Positions 36,801-44,405 are shown, counted from the first letter of the stretch. The stretch is 64,000 bases of DNA from Clostridia bacterium (GCA_017516745.1 JAFXBF010000012.1:150541-214540), one strand, 5' to 3'. A program made the numbers and translations. The notes: a model not told the origin generated them from the letters alone.

Positions 36801-38005
36801 GCTCAACCTACGGTAGCTTGCCAACGCCTACACGAAGCGGATATGAGTTCAAGGGCTGGTTTACGGAAAGCAGCGGTGGCTCACAGGTAACCGCTCAAAC
36901 AATCGTTAACAAAACCGCTAAACACACGCTTTATGCCCGGTGGGCGGCAAAGGAATATACCGTAACCTTTGATGCAAAAGGCGGCAATGTCTCTACGTCG
37001 AGCAAAAAAGTAACCTATGATTCAACCTACGGAACGTTGCCTACGCCTACCAAAACAAGCTATACCTTTGACGGTTGGTATACGGAAAACGGCACAGCGG
37101 TAGATGCGGCAACCAAGGTTTCAAAAGCAGAAAACCATATACTCGTTGCAAAGTGGAAAGTGGCAAGCTATTCCGTAACCCTTAATGCTAACGGCGGCAG
37201 CGTATCGCCGTCAAGCATTACGGTAACCTACGGCTCACCTTATGGAAGCCTGCCGACACCTACACAAACCGGATATGATTTCAAAGGTTGGTATACGGAA
37301 AGCAGCGGTGGCTCACAGGTAACAGCTCAAACGACCGTTAACAAAACCGTTAAACACACGCTTTATGCACAGTGGACGGCAAAAAGTTACACATATACTG
37401 TTAAGTATGAATCAACAAATGGAACAAATCTTGGCTCGACAACAGTAACGCAAAAATTTGGAACGACAAATAAAATTTCTGCGCCCACAAAATCTGGTTA
37501 TAATACTCCATCATCGCAAACTGTAAAATGGGACACTACATCTAAAACTATAAAGTTCTATTATAGCCCCAAAAGTGAACCTACTACACAAAATGTACAG
37601 AAAAATGGTATTTGGTATTATACTGGTAATAAGGATGTAATTTATTATGATGTTGATCTTCAGTATCAAAACAGAACGGCGAATTCAGTTCAAATAAAAG
37701 TGGTTTGGACTAATAGAATTCTGGCAAATCATTATTATAGTTATTATCAAGCTTTTAATGTAAGTGACATTGGCGGCACTGGTGTTTGGAAAGGAGCTGG
37801 AGACGACTATCAGATTGTTCCTGGCGGTGCGTGGGGTAATGCTGTTAACTATGAGAGAAGTTTAAAGAAAGAATCTAACTGGTATACAGTTCCTGTTCAT
37901 ACTACAGGTGCAACATCATTATCTGTTAGAGGTGTGTACTGGAGAGGCGGACAGGAAAGTAATCCACAACACTATACATATAAAATAAATATTCCTGCAT
38001 ATTAA
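33878..38005 (+). CDS. Membrane Ser/Thr kinase with PASTA and InlB-type repeats
   Basis: The protein is 1375 aa from the ATG at 33878 (GGAAGGG upstream; an in-frame TTG six bases earlier is possible). It has a zinc ribbon (CLGCMGIFG...CPHCGYA), a kinase domain (about 35-310; [31 protein letters not shown]), a transmembrane helix (about 345-370), about four PASTA domains (about 387-660), seven InlB B-type repeats (about 662-1167; each has DANGG...GWYT...LYAQW), and a C-terminal beta-rich domain of about 140 residues I do not recognise. PASTA kinases sense cell-wall precursors; the beta-grasp repeats would extend the sensor through the wall. It overlaps the preceding kinase stop by no more than a few bases. 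Confidence 0.9.
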   Translation: MGQRCLGCMGIFGNEFEICPHCGYAVGTGVEEAIHIEPGSLLHDRYIIGRVLGYGGFGATYIAWDGKLEQKVAVKEYLPGEFSTRMPGQSRVTVFNGEKSEQFRDGMKKFVEEAKHLAKFQNEAGIVKIFDSFEENETAYIIMEYLEGETLSSYLNRVGTVDENIAVDMMMPIMESLQAVHSVGLLHRDIAPDNIFLTTSGEVKLIDFGASRYATTSHSRSLTVIIKPGYSPEEQYRSRGDQGPYTDVYAIAATMYKMITGKTPPDAMERRAKYENQNKDILVEPHKINRKISLNRENAILNAMNVRIEDRTPDIVSFVGELNADPPVKRRYGKIKKIDIYSWPLWLKILIPVVLLVLLVLGTLLLTGVISFEKFTNEIVIPEGIVTVPDVEGMYNDEAVDEITKAELLVQTAGTVESEYIPAGKIVLQSPLGGSYMNVNGTVMLTVSSGSEVIEAVNGISTVPYVEWDPKEVAIEKLLLAGLAEPEIFEEHDDSVALGHVIAQSLEAGEQVEEETQITLTVSLGPVAFAMSDVSGMDADKAIEALEAQGLVVSIEYKKDSSVPENKVISQSTDAGSSVKRGDSVTLVISSGKDLVNVANVTGKTEDEAKRILKDLGFKVTVLENYDTKVASGKVISQTPEGGTSQLPGSEIVIYVSKGKQPITVSFNANGGKVNKETATVYYQEAYGALPTAERNGFAFAGWYTAKEGGGRVTAETRVSNNVANITLYARWSANSFTVSFDANGGKVSTSSKKVTCGSAYGDLPVPTKEGSGFNGWFTSKNGGNVVTSSTVVSLSSDQTLYAQWTANAYTVTLDANGGDSSAESITVKNGSAYGNLPTPTRKGYTFTGWYTAKSGGSKITADTVTTITAAQTLYAQWKVNTYTVTLDVDGGNVSPSSITVTYDSTYSNLPTPTKTGYSFEGWFTEGGTQVNTSTKVSKTENHTLSAKWKAASYSVTLNSNGGNSSSSSISVSYGSTYGSLPTPTRSGYEFKGWFTESSGGSQVTAQTIVNKTAKHTLYARWAAKEYTVTFDAKGGNVSTSSKKVTYDSTYGTLPTPTKTSYTFDGWYTENGTAVDAATKVSKAENHILVAKWKVASYSVTLNANGGSVSPSSITVTYGSPYGSLPTPTQTGYDFKGWYTESSGGSQVTAQTTVNKTVKHTLYAQWTAKSYTYTVKYESTNGTNLGSTTVTQKFGTTNKISAPTKSGYNTPSSQTVKWDTTSKTIKFYYSPKSEPTTQNVQKNGIWYYTGNKDVIYYDVDLQYQNRTANSVQIKVVWTNRILANHYYSYYQAFNVSDIGGTGVWKGAGDDYQIVPGGAWGNAVNYERSLKKESNWYTVPVHTTGATSLSVRGVYWRGGQESNPQHYTYKINIPAY
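35862..37380 (+). repeat. Seven tandem InlB B-type repeats within the PASTA kinase gene
   Basis: There are seven units of about 210 bp, each coding for a module ending in LYAxW/LxAKW. Units 4 and 7 share [11 protein letters not shown], and units 5 and 7 share nearly identical DNA (GGAAAGCAGCGGTGGCTCAC), indicating recent exchange among units. Confidence 0.85.
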
Positions 38006-38141
38006 TTTAACTTATATGTATCTGCAGGGGGCTCAATGAAGTTTCTGGTGTTGCTTTGTAGGGGCAGAAAAGCTTTCTGTTGGTGAAAGAATCTACGAAG
38101 AACGAACGCTTTATAATTATCGAAAAAAATAAAACTATAAC

Positions 38142-38173
38142 CCCACCCGTGCATATAACATTGTGCGGGTGGG
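38142..38173 (+). terminator. Hairpin between the PASTA kinase and the lipoprotein gene
   Basis: An 8-bp GC-rich stem (CCCACCCG) encloses a 16-nt loop and has no U-run. It lies in a 210-bp gap and may be an attenuator or processing site that reduces expression of the three downstream genes. Confidence 0.5.
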
Positions 38174-38216
38174 ATACACAAAGATGTTAAATCGACCATA
38201 AAGAGAGGTTAACAGC

Positions 38217-39449
38217 ATGAATGTGAAAAAGGTATTATGCATTATAATGTGTATATTCTTTGTTTCATTATCCGGTTGTACGGATAAGCTTGAAAATGTG
38301 GATGTTTCATCCGATGCTGGTTTATCAACTACCCAAGCGGATATATCAGAATTCCTGAACAAGGACTATACCCCGTCTGACAAGCTTTCATCGGATATCG
38401 ATTCTTATCAAGTGCAGATTTACGATACGGTTTTCACCTTCCCGTTTTATTATGACGAGCTTATTGCCGACGGCTGGGTATTGGGTGAATACGAAGACCC
38501 TGAAGAAGAGATAGGCTCATACAATGAAAAGATAATAAGATTTCAAAAAGGCTATCTTTCAGCAGTTTTTAATGTTTATAACCCTGATGTTACAATTCAC
38601 ACGGCAGATGCCTGTGTTATATCGGGCTTGACGGCTGTTGATGTTGATATTTATGCTGAACGGGAATACGGACCATTACCTGTTCCTGTTTTTTTGCCCG
38701 GAGGATATCAGATAGGCGTAGCAAAAATGGATGAGGTTATATCGACCTACCGTGAGCCTGACAGGAAATTTGAAACCGAATATCAAACTACTTATTTTGA
38801 ATATGATACAGATAATGCATGGGTATCCGTAGAAATTTCTTTTGATGAAAACAACGTTCTTGCTTCGTACGATTTGGATAAACCCGTAATACCTGAGGAC
38901 TATAAGGCATCAGATGCCGTACACGTTGAAAACGATTACAAAGCACCTGCAAAAATGGGCGATAAAATAACCGACCTTACAGTATTGTTCGACGGCGATT
39001 TATACACCCTGCCCGCACCTGTTTCAGCATTCATTGATAACGGTTGGCAGATTGTCGGCGATAGTCCAACAATCTCGGGGAGATATTTTGATAACATCGA
39101 ACTTCAGCGAGGAAACGATATAATAAGTTTATCGGCTTTTAACCCTTATGAAACTGCGGTTACGGCAGAAGATGCGTTTGTACAAGAATTGTCGTCCACA
39201 GATTTACCGTTGCGGTATAAGGTAGAAAAAATATTTGAAGTTTCGGGTGGGCTGAATATGGATATGACAGAAGATGAACTGTTAAACATTATAAAAAAAT
39301 CCGGCTTGTCATATTTGCTACCTGAGAAGAATGCTCCCGCTTATAGGATAATTATTGATGAAGAACTGAATCAATATGTCGCTGTGCGTATGGAAGATAA
39401 TAAAGTTTCGTATATTAGTGTTTATACGGATGTCAGAGAGATGTATTAG
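38217..39449 (+). CDS. Lipoprotein with two similar halves
   Basis: The protein is 410 aa. It has a lipoprotein signal (MNVKKVLCIIMCIFFVSLSGC, lipobox LSGC). The mature protein shows two related segments, one near residues 60-210 (YDTVFTFPFYYDELIADGW) and one near 255-390 (FDGDLYTLPAPVSAFIDNGW), each followed by an ENIELQRG or EKIIRFQKG-type strand, so the protein has an internal duplication. I do not recognise the family; similar lipoproteins are common in Clostridia. AGAGAGG precedes the ATG. It probably sits on the outer membrane face near the kinases' sensor domains. Confidence 0.75.
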   Translation: MNVKKVLCIIMCIFFVSLSGCTDKLENVDVSSDAGLSTTQADISEFLNKDYTPSDKLSSDIDSYQVQIYDTVFTFPFYYDELIADGWVLGEYEDPEEEIGSYNEKIIRFQKGYLSAVFNVYNPDVTIHTADACVISGLTAVDVDIYAEREYGPLPVPVFLPGGYQIGVAKMDEVISTYREPDRKFETEYQTTYFEYDTDNAWVSVEISFDENNVLASYDLDKPVIPEDYKASDAVHVENDYKAPAKMGDKITDLTVLFDGDLYTLPAPVSAFIDNGWQIVGDSPTISGRYFDNIELQRGNDIISLSAFNPYETAVTAEDAFVQELSSTDLPLRYKVEKIFEVSGGLNMDMTEDELLNIIKKSGLSYLLPEKNAPAYRIIIDEELNQYVAVRMEDNKVSYISVYTDVREMY

Positions 39450-39460
39450 TGGAGATTGAT

Positions 39461-40042
39461 ATGAAAGAATATATTGAGCGAAAAATTAAAGCAGAAAAAA
39501 TATTTCGAGTGTTTTTGATTGTAGCCTTTTTAGCCTTTTTCGGAATGATTTTTATATTGGATACGTCAAATGAATGGTTGTTTATAGGCAGCTACTTGTT
39601 GTGTATGGTATGGGTAATATCTATATTTGTTTATTTGATAAAATATTTGTTATGGACAAAGGTGTCACGTGAGTTGAAAAACTACGATTGGCAGGAAACT
39701 GTTTCAGACATTTCTTTGGACAAGCCTACTTTGCCGAAATCAAAGATTTATTGCGGCAGGAAAGCGTTTTACTCTCAAAAATCAAAAATGGTTATTCCGT
39801 ATCATCAGATAGTGTGGATTTATTATAAAGTTCAGCATTTTTATGGCTTGCCCGTGAGTAAACAGGTTATCATTCACACAAGAAGCGGTAACCGTTTTAT
39901 ATTGGAAGCTGATAATAACGAATTTGCTTGGCTGCTTGAAAATCTGATTGTACCATTCTCACCCGGAGTGGTAATAGGATTTGGCTCAGAGCAAAAGAAA
40001 AGATATAAAGAAATAAGAAAAGCCGAAATTAATAAAAAATAA
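39461..40042 (+). CDS. Two-helix membrane protein of unknown function
   Basis: The protein is 193 aa from the ATG at 39461 (GGAG 6 bases before); a GTG at 39449 overlapping the previous stop is the alternative. Two transmembrane helices lie within the first 75 residues (FLIVAFLAFFGMIFIL and GSYLLCMVWVISIFVYL). The cytosolic remainder (VIPYHQIVWIYYKV, QVIIHTRSGNRFIL) has a strand pattern like the PH-type fold seen in small membrane proteins such as YcxB relatives. I could not name a family. It is co-directional and nearly contiguous with its neighbours. Confidence 0.7.
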   Translation: MKEYIERKIKAEKIFRVFLIVAFLAFFGMIFILDTSNEWLFIGSYLLCMVWVISIFVYLIKYLLWTKVSRELKNYDWQETVSDISLDKPTLPKSKIYCGRKAFYSQKSKMVIPYHQIVWIYYKVQHFYGLPVSKQVIIHTRSGNRFILEADNNEFAWLLENLIVPFSPGVVIGFGSEQKKRYKEIRKAEINKK

Positions 40043-40062
40043 TTGTTTGAGGTGACAGTGAA

Positions 40063-40911
40063 ATGAAAGTCTGTAAAAAATGCGGAAACGTTGTTAATGA
40101 TGATATCAAGTTTTGTCCCGAATGCGGTGATAATATGAGTGCACCTGTCACTCCACAAAACCAATTTACTGCTGAAAATAATTACCAGCCGCGGCAATAC
40201 GGCGTACCGGAATATGAGCCCATGCCCGTTTATAATGCACCCGAAGAGCCGCAGAAGCCCAAGAAAAGCGGTTTTAGAAGGTTTTTATCTGTTATACTGA
40301 AGATTTTTCTGGCGTTTTTTGTTGTAATGCTAATAGCCATATTGAGTGCTGTTCTTTCGGATGACGACGATAAGCTTTCAGAGTATAGTTATGATAATGC
40401 AGTTATATCAAACTCTATTCCTTTTACAACTGGCGAAATTACCGACGGTGTTTACACAAACGAGTGGGCAAACCTTAAATACACAATACCCGAGGGTTAT
40501 GCACGTTTGTGGGATAATGAAGTGGATTATATAGCTGAGGGCGAAATTCACCAAAATACCGGATTTTACTTAGTGAATGGCGGTAATGTGCTTGCCCTGT
40601 TTTTTGAGAATTATGATTTTTCATTATATTATGCAGATGCTAAGGATTATCTTGAATATCTATGTGATGATGAATTTAAAGAAGAGTTTGCAAGCGATGG
40701 TTTTGAAGTTGAAATTAGCGAGGCAAAAACAATGCAGTCTGCCGAAAGAGAGTTTGTATACTGTCATGCAAAGATATTTAATGATGAAGGATGTTATTAT
40801 CGTTCTGTATTTGTAACAGAAATTGAGGGAAGAATGTCCTTCGTTTTGGCTGTATCATCTTCAGCGACAGAAAACGAAGCTATGATGCTTGGTCTTGAAG
40901 CTATAAATTGA
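40063..40911 (+). CDS. Zinc ribbon membrane protein with extracellular domain
   Basis: The protein is 282 aa. An N-terminal zinc ribbon (CKKCGNVVNDDIKFCPECGD) and a Pro-rich linker lead to one transmembrane helix (about 77-97, FLSVILKIFLAFFVVMLIAIL). An extracellular about 170-residue domain follows (YTNEWANLKYTIPEGYARLW, AEREFVYCHAKIF), a type often seen in clostridial zinc-ribbon proteins and possibly PsbP/lipoprotein-like. It is the last intact gene of the type VII-kinase locus and the sixth zinc-ribbon protein in it. The ribosome binding site is GAGGTG. Confidence 0.75.
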   Translation: MKVCKKCGNVVNDDIKFCPECGDNMSAPVTPQNQFTAENNYQPRQYGVPEYEPMPVYNAPEEPQKPKKSGFRRFLSVILKIFLAFFVVMLIAILSAVLSDDDDKLSEYSYDNAVISNSIPFTTGEITDGVYTNEWANLKYTIPEGYARLWDNEVDYIAEGEIHQNTGFYLVNGGNVLALFFENYDFSLYYADAKDYLEYLCDDEFKEEFASDGFEVEISEAKTMQSAEREFVYCHAKIFNDEGCYYRSVFVTEIEGRMSFVLAVSSSATENEAMMLGLEAIN

Positions 40912-40935
40912 AAATGATTTAAGGAGAATAGTTGA

Positions 40936-41220
40936 GTAGCGAAACTTGTCGATGTTACTCCCGAGATGCTTGTAGAGTATTCAAAATAGTAAAAAGAGTA
41001 TTCGGAACAGCTTGAAAAGATGCTTGCAGAAATGAAATGTGATAAAGCAAAGCTTTTTCCTCCTTTTATCGGCTATGCGAACTATCAAGAAAGCTTTATT
41101 GAAACGATGAACAAACTATTGGTTTGTCAGTAGGAAATCATGTTGTATTCTGAATTGCTTGGATCGGTTGCAGAAACTTTTATGATACCAGATTCGTGTG
41201 TGTCTGCCTCACAATTCAAA
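40936..41220 (+). pseudogene. WXG100-family pseudogene
   Basis: Reading 40936-41220 in one frame gives VAKLVDVTPEMLVEYSK, then stops TAG TAA, then KEYSEQLEKMLAEMKCD..., a further TAG, and finally YSELLGSVAETF...SASQFK. The beginning and the SASQFK end match WXG100 proteins (compare NASEFK and AAQFK upstream), as does the about 95-codon length. The start codon is GTA, the turn Trp is not evident, and three stops interrupt the frame, while the ribosome binding site AAGGAG is still present at 40921-40926. It is a decayed paralogue at the end of the type VII locus. Confidence 0.75.
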
Positions 41221-41240
41221 TTATTTATCACAAATAAAGC

Positions 41241-41281
41241 CAATACCGTTCTACAAACATACAGTTTGTAGAACGGTATTG
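41241..41281. terminator. Perfect 18-bp hairpin after the WXG100 pseudogene
   Basis: CAATACCGTTCTACAAAC and its exact complement surround a 5-nt loop. It has no T-run. It is probably the end of the type VII locus transcript, or a remnant of a small mobile repeat. Confidence 0.55.
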
Positions 41282-41374
41282 CTTGTTTATGGGGCTATCG
41301 GTTAATTTGATTGCTGTTTAACTAAGTGATCGACATATAAAAACGATTTGTTCAAGTATAAACCTCCTCGCTTT

Positions 41375-41504
41375 ACATATCCTAACAACACAATTTGAAA
41401 ATTTGTGCTGTAAGGCGGATAATATCCGCCCGAATTAACGCAATGTAAAGCAAGGAGAAAGATATTTTTATGAAAGCAACAGGAATTGTGAGAAGAATTG
41501 ATGA
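41375..41504 (+). repeat. Dispersed repeat, copy B (5' module of an abrB-like gene)
   Basis: About 130 bp match copy A at 2298-2425 almost perfectly except for the leader hairpin, here GGCGGATA-A-TATCCGCC (41414-41430). The two copies bracket 39 kb in direct orientation. Confidence 0.85.
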
Positions 41505-41530
41505 ATGAGGTATAATAACACCAAGAGCTA
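41470..41530 (+). pseudogene. AbrB/SpoVT-family regulator remnant, second copy
   Basis: The ATG at 41470 has an intact AAGGAGA site and codes for MKATGIVRRIDE, then a TGA stop at 41505-41507 where the family has LGR. Beyond it GIITPRAIK is a decayed version of RVVIPKEIR. The lesion differs from the frameshift in copy A, so the two copies died independently or by different later mutations. Confidence 0.75.
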
Positions 41531-41840
41531 TAAAGCCGCATAAGCACTGGGTTTTTCGCTGATCATGTCCAAACAATTATCGAGAAAACAGGCGGTTTTA
41601 TGCCTTAATTTCTAAAGAATCGAGGTGTCATAGGCATAGAAACCGCCGGATAAGCCGCACCGCTTATCCGGTTTTCCACTTGCTCCCCTGTCGTAATTGT
41701 TGTATAAGATTTGCGACAAAAAAGTATTGGAGAAAGAACACGACATGATTTCTCAACTGTCCCAAAAACTCTATAGAATTTGGGACACTGTCGCTAATAA
41801 AAACACTCTTTTGGGGCACACTAAATTTTAGAAAAAACTA
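41531..41840. other. Intergenic DNA with decay products and hairpins
   Basis: No gene was found. It contains an imperfect long inverted repeat (GGCGGTTTTATGCCT near 41593 with AGGCATAGAAACCGCC near 41631) and the 10-bp hairpin described separately. GGGACA-type short repeats near 41758-41790 pair as TGTCCCAAA and TTTGGGACA. Confidence 0.4.
41646..41671 (+). terminator. Terminator-like hairpin
   Basis: A perfect 10-bp stem CCGGATAAGC with a 6-nt loop is followed by TTTTCC. Confidence 0.55.
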
Positions 41841-41887
41841 TTTACATTCGTGCTTTAATGATGTATAATATAAAGCGCGAATGTAAA
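41841..41887 (+). promoter_or_regulatory. abiE promoter embedded in a 16-bp inverted-repeat operator
   Basis: TTTACA (41841-41846), a 17-bp spacer and TATAAT (41864-41869) form the promoter. An inverted repeat (TTTACATTCGTGCTTT at 41841-41856, AAAGCGCGAATGTAAA at 41872-41887, 15 of 16 paired) covers the -35 and the start-site region. AbiEi antitoxins are known to repress their own operon through inverted repeats, so this is the likely operator. Confidence 0.75.
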
Positions 41888-41909
41888 ATACTTTTGGAGG
41901 TGTGTTCTC

Positions 41910-42506
41910 ATGGATAGCATTTGGAATGAAATAAGAAAGATTGCCGACGAGAACAGCGGCTTTATAAAAACGAGTGCGGTTGAGGCTGCAGGTATCAGCA
42001 GACCGATGCTACGTAAATATGTAGAAGACGGAAGATTGGAACAAGTTCGTAAGGGGTTGTATGTTCTTGCAGATGATCTTGCAGATGAGTTTGCATTAAT
42101 ACAGCTGCAGAGCACAAAGGCCATCTTCTCATACGGGACAGCTTTATACTTATGGGGATTGTCTGATCGTACACCGCATAGATTTGATATTACCGTTCCT
42201 CAGGGTTCAAATATTAGCAGATTGAAACGAGATAATCCAACCCTCCGTTGTCACTATGTCCAATCTGAAGTGTATGATATGGGAATAACGGAGATTCGTT
42301 CTCCCCAAGGTGCAATGATTCGTTTGTACGATAAGGAACGATGCATTTGTGATTTGATTCGTGATAAAGATAAAGTGGACATTCAGATTTACACACAGGC
42401 AATCAAGGATTATTTTAACACAAAGGCGGATAGACGAAAACTTTTGAAATACAGTAAGGTTCTTGGTGTTGAGGACAAAGTCAGAACCTACATGGAGGTA
42501 TTGTGA
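41910..42506 (+). CDS. abiEi: AbiEi-family type IV antitoxin/repressor
   Basis: The protein is 198 aa, the normal length. The N-terminal winged helix (about 1-50; IKTSAVEAAGISRPMLRKYVEDGRLEQVRKGLYVL) is the AbiEi_4 domain, and the C-terminal half (ITVPQGSNISRL, IRSPQGAMIRLYDKERCICDLIRD) is the domain that opposes the toxin. It acts without binding the toxin directly in studied AbiE systems and represses its own operon. The gene overlaps the toxin start by one base, which is typical. A ribosome binding site GGAGGTG and the inverted-repeat operator are upstream. Confidence 0.93.
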   Translation: MDSIWNEIRKIADENSGFIKTSAVEAAGISRPMLRKYVEDGRLEQVRKGLYVLADDLADEFALIQLQSTKAIFSYGTALYLWGLSDRTPHRFDITVPQGSNISRLKRDNPTLRCHYVQSEVYDMGITEIRSPQGAMIRLYDKERCICDLIRDKDKVDIQIYTQAIKDYFNTKADRRKLLKYSKVLGVEDKVRTYMEVL

Positions 42507-43345
42507 TGAAAACACCGGAACAATTAAAAGGAACCATACGCAGTATGGCGGCAAAGAAAAATCTTCGTGCTCAAGAGGTTCTGCAGATGTTCCTTTTTGA
42601 ACGCGTCTTGGAACGTTTGACCAACTCTGCTTACAAGAATAACTTTATTCTGAAGGGCGGTTTACTCATATCTTCTATGATTGGCATCGGAGAACGCACA
42701 ACGATGGATATGGATATCACCGTGCGAGGCATTCAGATGGAAGAGGATGGAATCGTAAGAGCTGTCAAAGAGATCCTGGCTGTCGATGTTAGCGATGGTA
42801 TTGAATTTGAATACCAAAGTATTGAGCCGATCCGAGAGGATGATGCTTATAATAACTTCCGTATACATCTGCGTGCGAAGTATGGCAAAATTGATAGCCC
42901 CATGAAAATAGACGTTACCACCGGCGATGTAATCACTCCTGCAGCAATCCAGTATGATTTTCCAATGCTGTTTGATGATAAGACAGTACCCGTTATGGCA
43001 TATACGCTTGAAACGGTTCTTGCCGAGAAATATGAAACCATCATTCGTAGAAATATCGGTACCACAAGATCCAGAGATTATTACGATCTCCACACCCTGT
43101 TCCGCAGTCGAAAATTTGAGGTTCGCACAGAGGTTTTGAAGGCAGCTGTTTTACATACTGCCAAGAAACGTGATTCTCTAAAAGATATTGAAGATTGGCG
43201 TGATATTATCAAGGATATCCGCGAAGAGCCGCAAATGTACTTGCTTTGGGACAACTACGTTGCTGAGAATAAGTATATCGGGGAATTGGAGTTCCGTGTT
43301 GTTCTTGATACTGTAGAAGAGGTCGCAAAACTGCTAAATATATAA
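42506..43345 (+). CDS. abiEii: AbiEii-family nucleotidyltransferase toxin
   Basis: The protein is 279 aa from the ATG at 42506 (GGAGGT 6 bases before; a GTG one codon earlier is also possible). It has the DNA-polymerase-beta-like nucleotidyltransferase core with GG (LKGGLLISS, about 49-57) and D-x-D (TMDMDITV, about 66-73), and the RSRDYYDL motif of the family. AbiEii-type toxins transfer nucleotides, to tRNA in related systems, and stop growth, causing abortive infection. It is intact, with an intact antitoxin, so the module is probably functional. Confidence 0.93.
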   Translation: MKTPEQLKGTIRSMAAKKNLRAQEVLQMFLFERVLERLTNSAYKNNFILKGGLLISSMIGIGERTTMDMDITVRGIQMEEDGIVRAVKEILAVDVSDGIEFEYQSIEPIREDDAYNNFRIHLRAKYGKIDSPMKIDVTTGDVITPAAIQYDFPMLFDDKTVPVMAYTLETVLAEKYETIIRRNIGTTRSRDYYDLHTLFRSRKFEVRTEVLKAAVLHTAKKRDSLKDIEDWRDIIKDIREEPQMYLLWDNYVAENKYIGELEFRVVLDTVEEVAKLLNI

Positions 43346-43368
43346 AACAGCGATTATCATTGAACATG

Positions 43369-43393
43369 ATTACTATCATCCGGTGATAGTAAT
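43369..43393. repeat. Perfect 10-bp inverted repeat after abiEii
   Basis: ATTACTATCA-TCCGG-TGATAGTAAT. It could be a weak hairpin or a regulator site between the AbiE operon and the next gene. Confidence 0.4.
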
Positions 43394-43437
43394 GTTAGAA
43401 ATCAAACTCATAATTAAATACAATAATGTCACGAAAG

Positions 43438-43465
43438 GCCGAATGAGCGTAAAAACTCGTTCGGC
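43438..43465 (+). terminator. Intrinsic terminator with TTTTC tail
   Basis: GCCGAATGAG pairs with CTCGTTCGGC (one G-U) around an 8-nt loop, followed by TTTTC. It ends the abiE operon and lies 30 bp before the next start. Confidence 0.7.
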
Positions 43466-43495
43466 TTTTCTATTTGAACTGGAAAGGAAGATTGT

Positions 43496-44167
43496 ATGAA
43501 GCAAACGAATTACCCACAGAATCTACTCGATGCCATCGCGGATAAGTATCTATATCGACCTAAGATTATAACGGATGATATACTGACCGGTCTTAATTAT
43601 GCGCTTTCAACGCTTTCGCTTTTGGAGCAGGACTTTGTAAAACTAAGGTTTCAGCACGAAAAGAACACAGATGATATATGCACCGAACTTTGTTTGCCTC
43701 CTGATGTGATTGAGGAACTTGAAAAGAGATCGATCAAAAAGTTACGTCATCCCTGGGTAAACAAATACATTCTCTACGGAATTGTCGGATATACACTTCA
43801 TAAGAGCATTGCGGAATTCTACAAGGGATATCAACACGGATACGATGATGCCAAGAATGGTAAGGAAAATATGTCATATTCGTGCAAAAAGCCGGGTTTA
43901 AACCTTGAGACTCCCTCGGTTGAAGTTTTGGCTCTCAGTAAAAGAACATTGAATTGCCTAACAAAAGTAGGAATAACCTCAATTGGTGACTGTCTAATGC
44001 TCCGTATTGAAGATATTCGCGCTATCAAAGGTCTCGGGGCTATCGGCGCTGATGAGGTTGCTCGTGCGCTTGTTAACGCTCATATATTCAGCTATAACTG
44101 GGAAATGTTCTTGATCGAACCGCGATTAACGAGAGATTTGGATGAGTATCATACGGAAGTACTGTGA
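43496..44167 (+). CDS. RNA polymerase alpha-CTD-like protein with sigma-4-like N-terminus
   Basis: The protein is 223 aa. Residues about 30-80 (LSLLEQDFVKLRFQHEKNT, LPPDVIEELEKRSIKKL) resemble a sigma-factor region 4 helix-turn-helix. Residues about 140-205 (LSKRTLNCLTKVGITS, IEDIRAIKGLGAIGADEVARAL) match the helix-hairpin-helix alpha-CTD of RNA polymerase. Such proteins are common in integrative elements and phages of Clostridia next to DUF5348 genes, as here. It may act as a transcription activator or as a polymerase-interacting factor of a former mobile element. The ribosome binding site is AAAGGAAG. Confidence 0.75.
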   Translation: MKQTNYPQNLLDAIADKYLYRPKIITDDILTGLNYALSTLSLLEQDFVKLRFQHEKNTDDICTELCLPPDVIEELEKRSIKKLRHPWVNKYILYGIVGYTLHKSIAEFYKGYQHGYDDAKNGKENMSYSCKKPGLNLETPSVEVLALSKRTLNCLTKVGITSIGDCLMLRIEDIRAIKGLGAIGADEVARALVNAHIFSYNWEMFLIEPRLTRDLDEYHTEVL

Positions 44168-44183
44168 AAGGAGAAAATGGCTT

Positions 44184-44405
44184 ATGAGAGAAGGTGTACT
44201 TATTTATGACCACGAGAGTGGTCGAATGGACATCCGGTTTGATTTGCTCGATTACTACGGTGGCTTACACTGTGGTGAGCCACTTGAGGTCAAGATCAGA
44301 GATGTGTGGGTTCCAACCACAATTGAACTTGGTGACTTCTGGTATCTGAAAGGAGTCTACCTCGCAAAGCTGAATGGCTTGCATGTAAGAATCAATGACT
44401 TATGA
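44184..44405 (+). CDS. DUF5348-family protein
   Basis: The protein is 73 aa from the ATG at 44184 (AAAGGAG 10 bases before); an in-frame start at 44142 would overlap the previous gene without a site. The sequence MREGVLIYDHESGRMDIRF followed by LHCGEPLEVKI and WYLKGVYLAKLNGLHVRI matches DUF5348, a short beta-rich protein of unknown function carried by clostridial integrative elements. Its association with the alpha-CTD-like gene supports a mobile-element origin of this stretch. Confidence 0.75.
   Translation: MREGVLIYDHESGRMDIRFDLLDYYGGLHCGEPLEVKIRDVWVPTTIELGDFWYLKGVYLAKLNGLHVRINDL

Noticed and set aside
35862-37380. CRISPR-like array suspected because of regular repeats of about 210 bp
   Set aside because: The repeats are long, diverged, in frame and encode InlB-type modules; there are no short identical repeats with unique spacers or cas genes.
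41241-41281. tRNA-like or riboswitch-like structure
   Set aside because: It is a single perfect stem with a 5-nt loop, without conserved tRNA arms or a known riboswitch core.
2298-41504. Composite transposon bounded by the two abrB-like repeats
   Set aside because: The repeats are direct, carry no transposase or terminal inverted repeats, and the DNA between them is a set of unrelated housekeeping and secretion genes. Duplication of a leader module is simpler.
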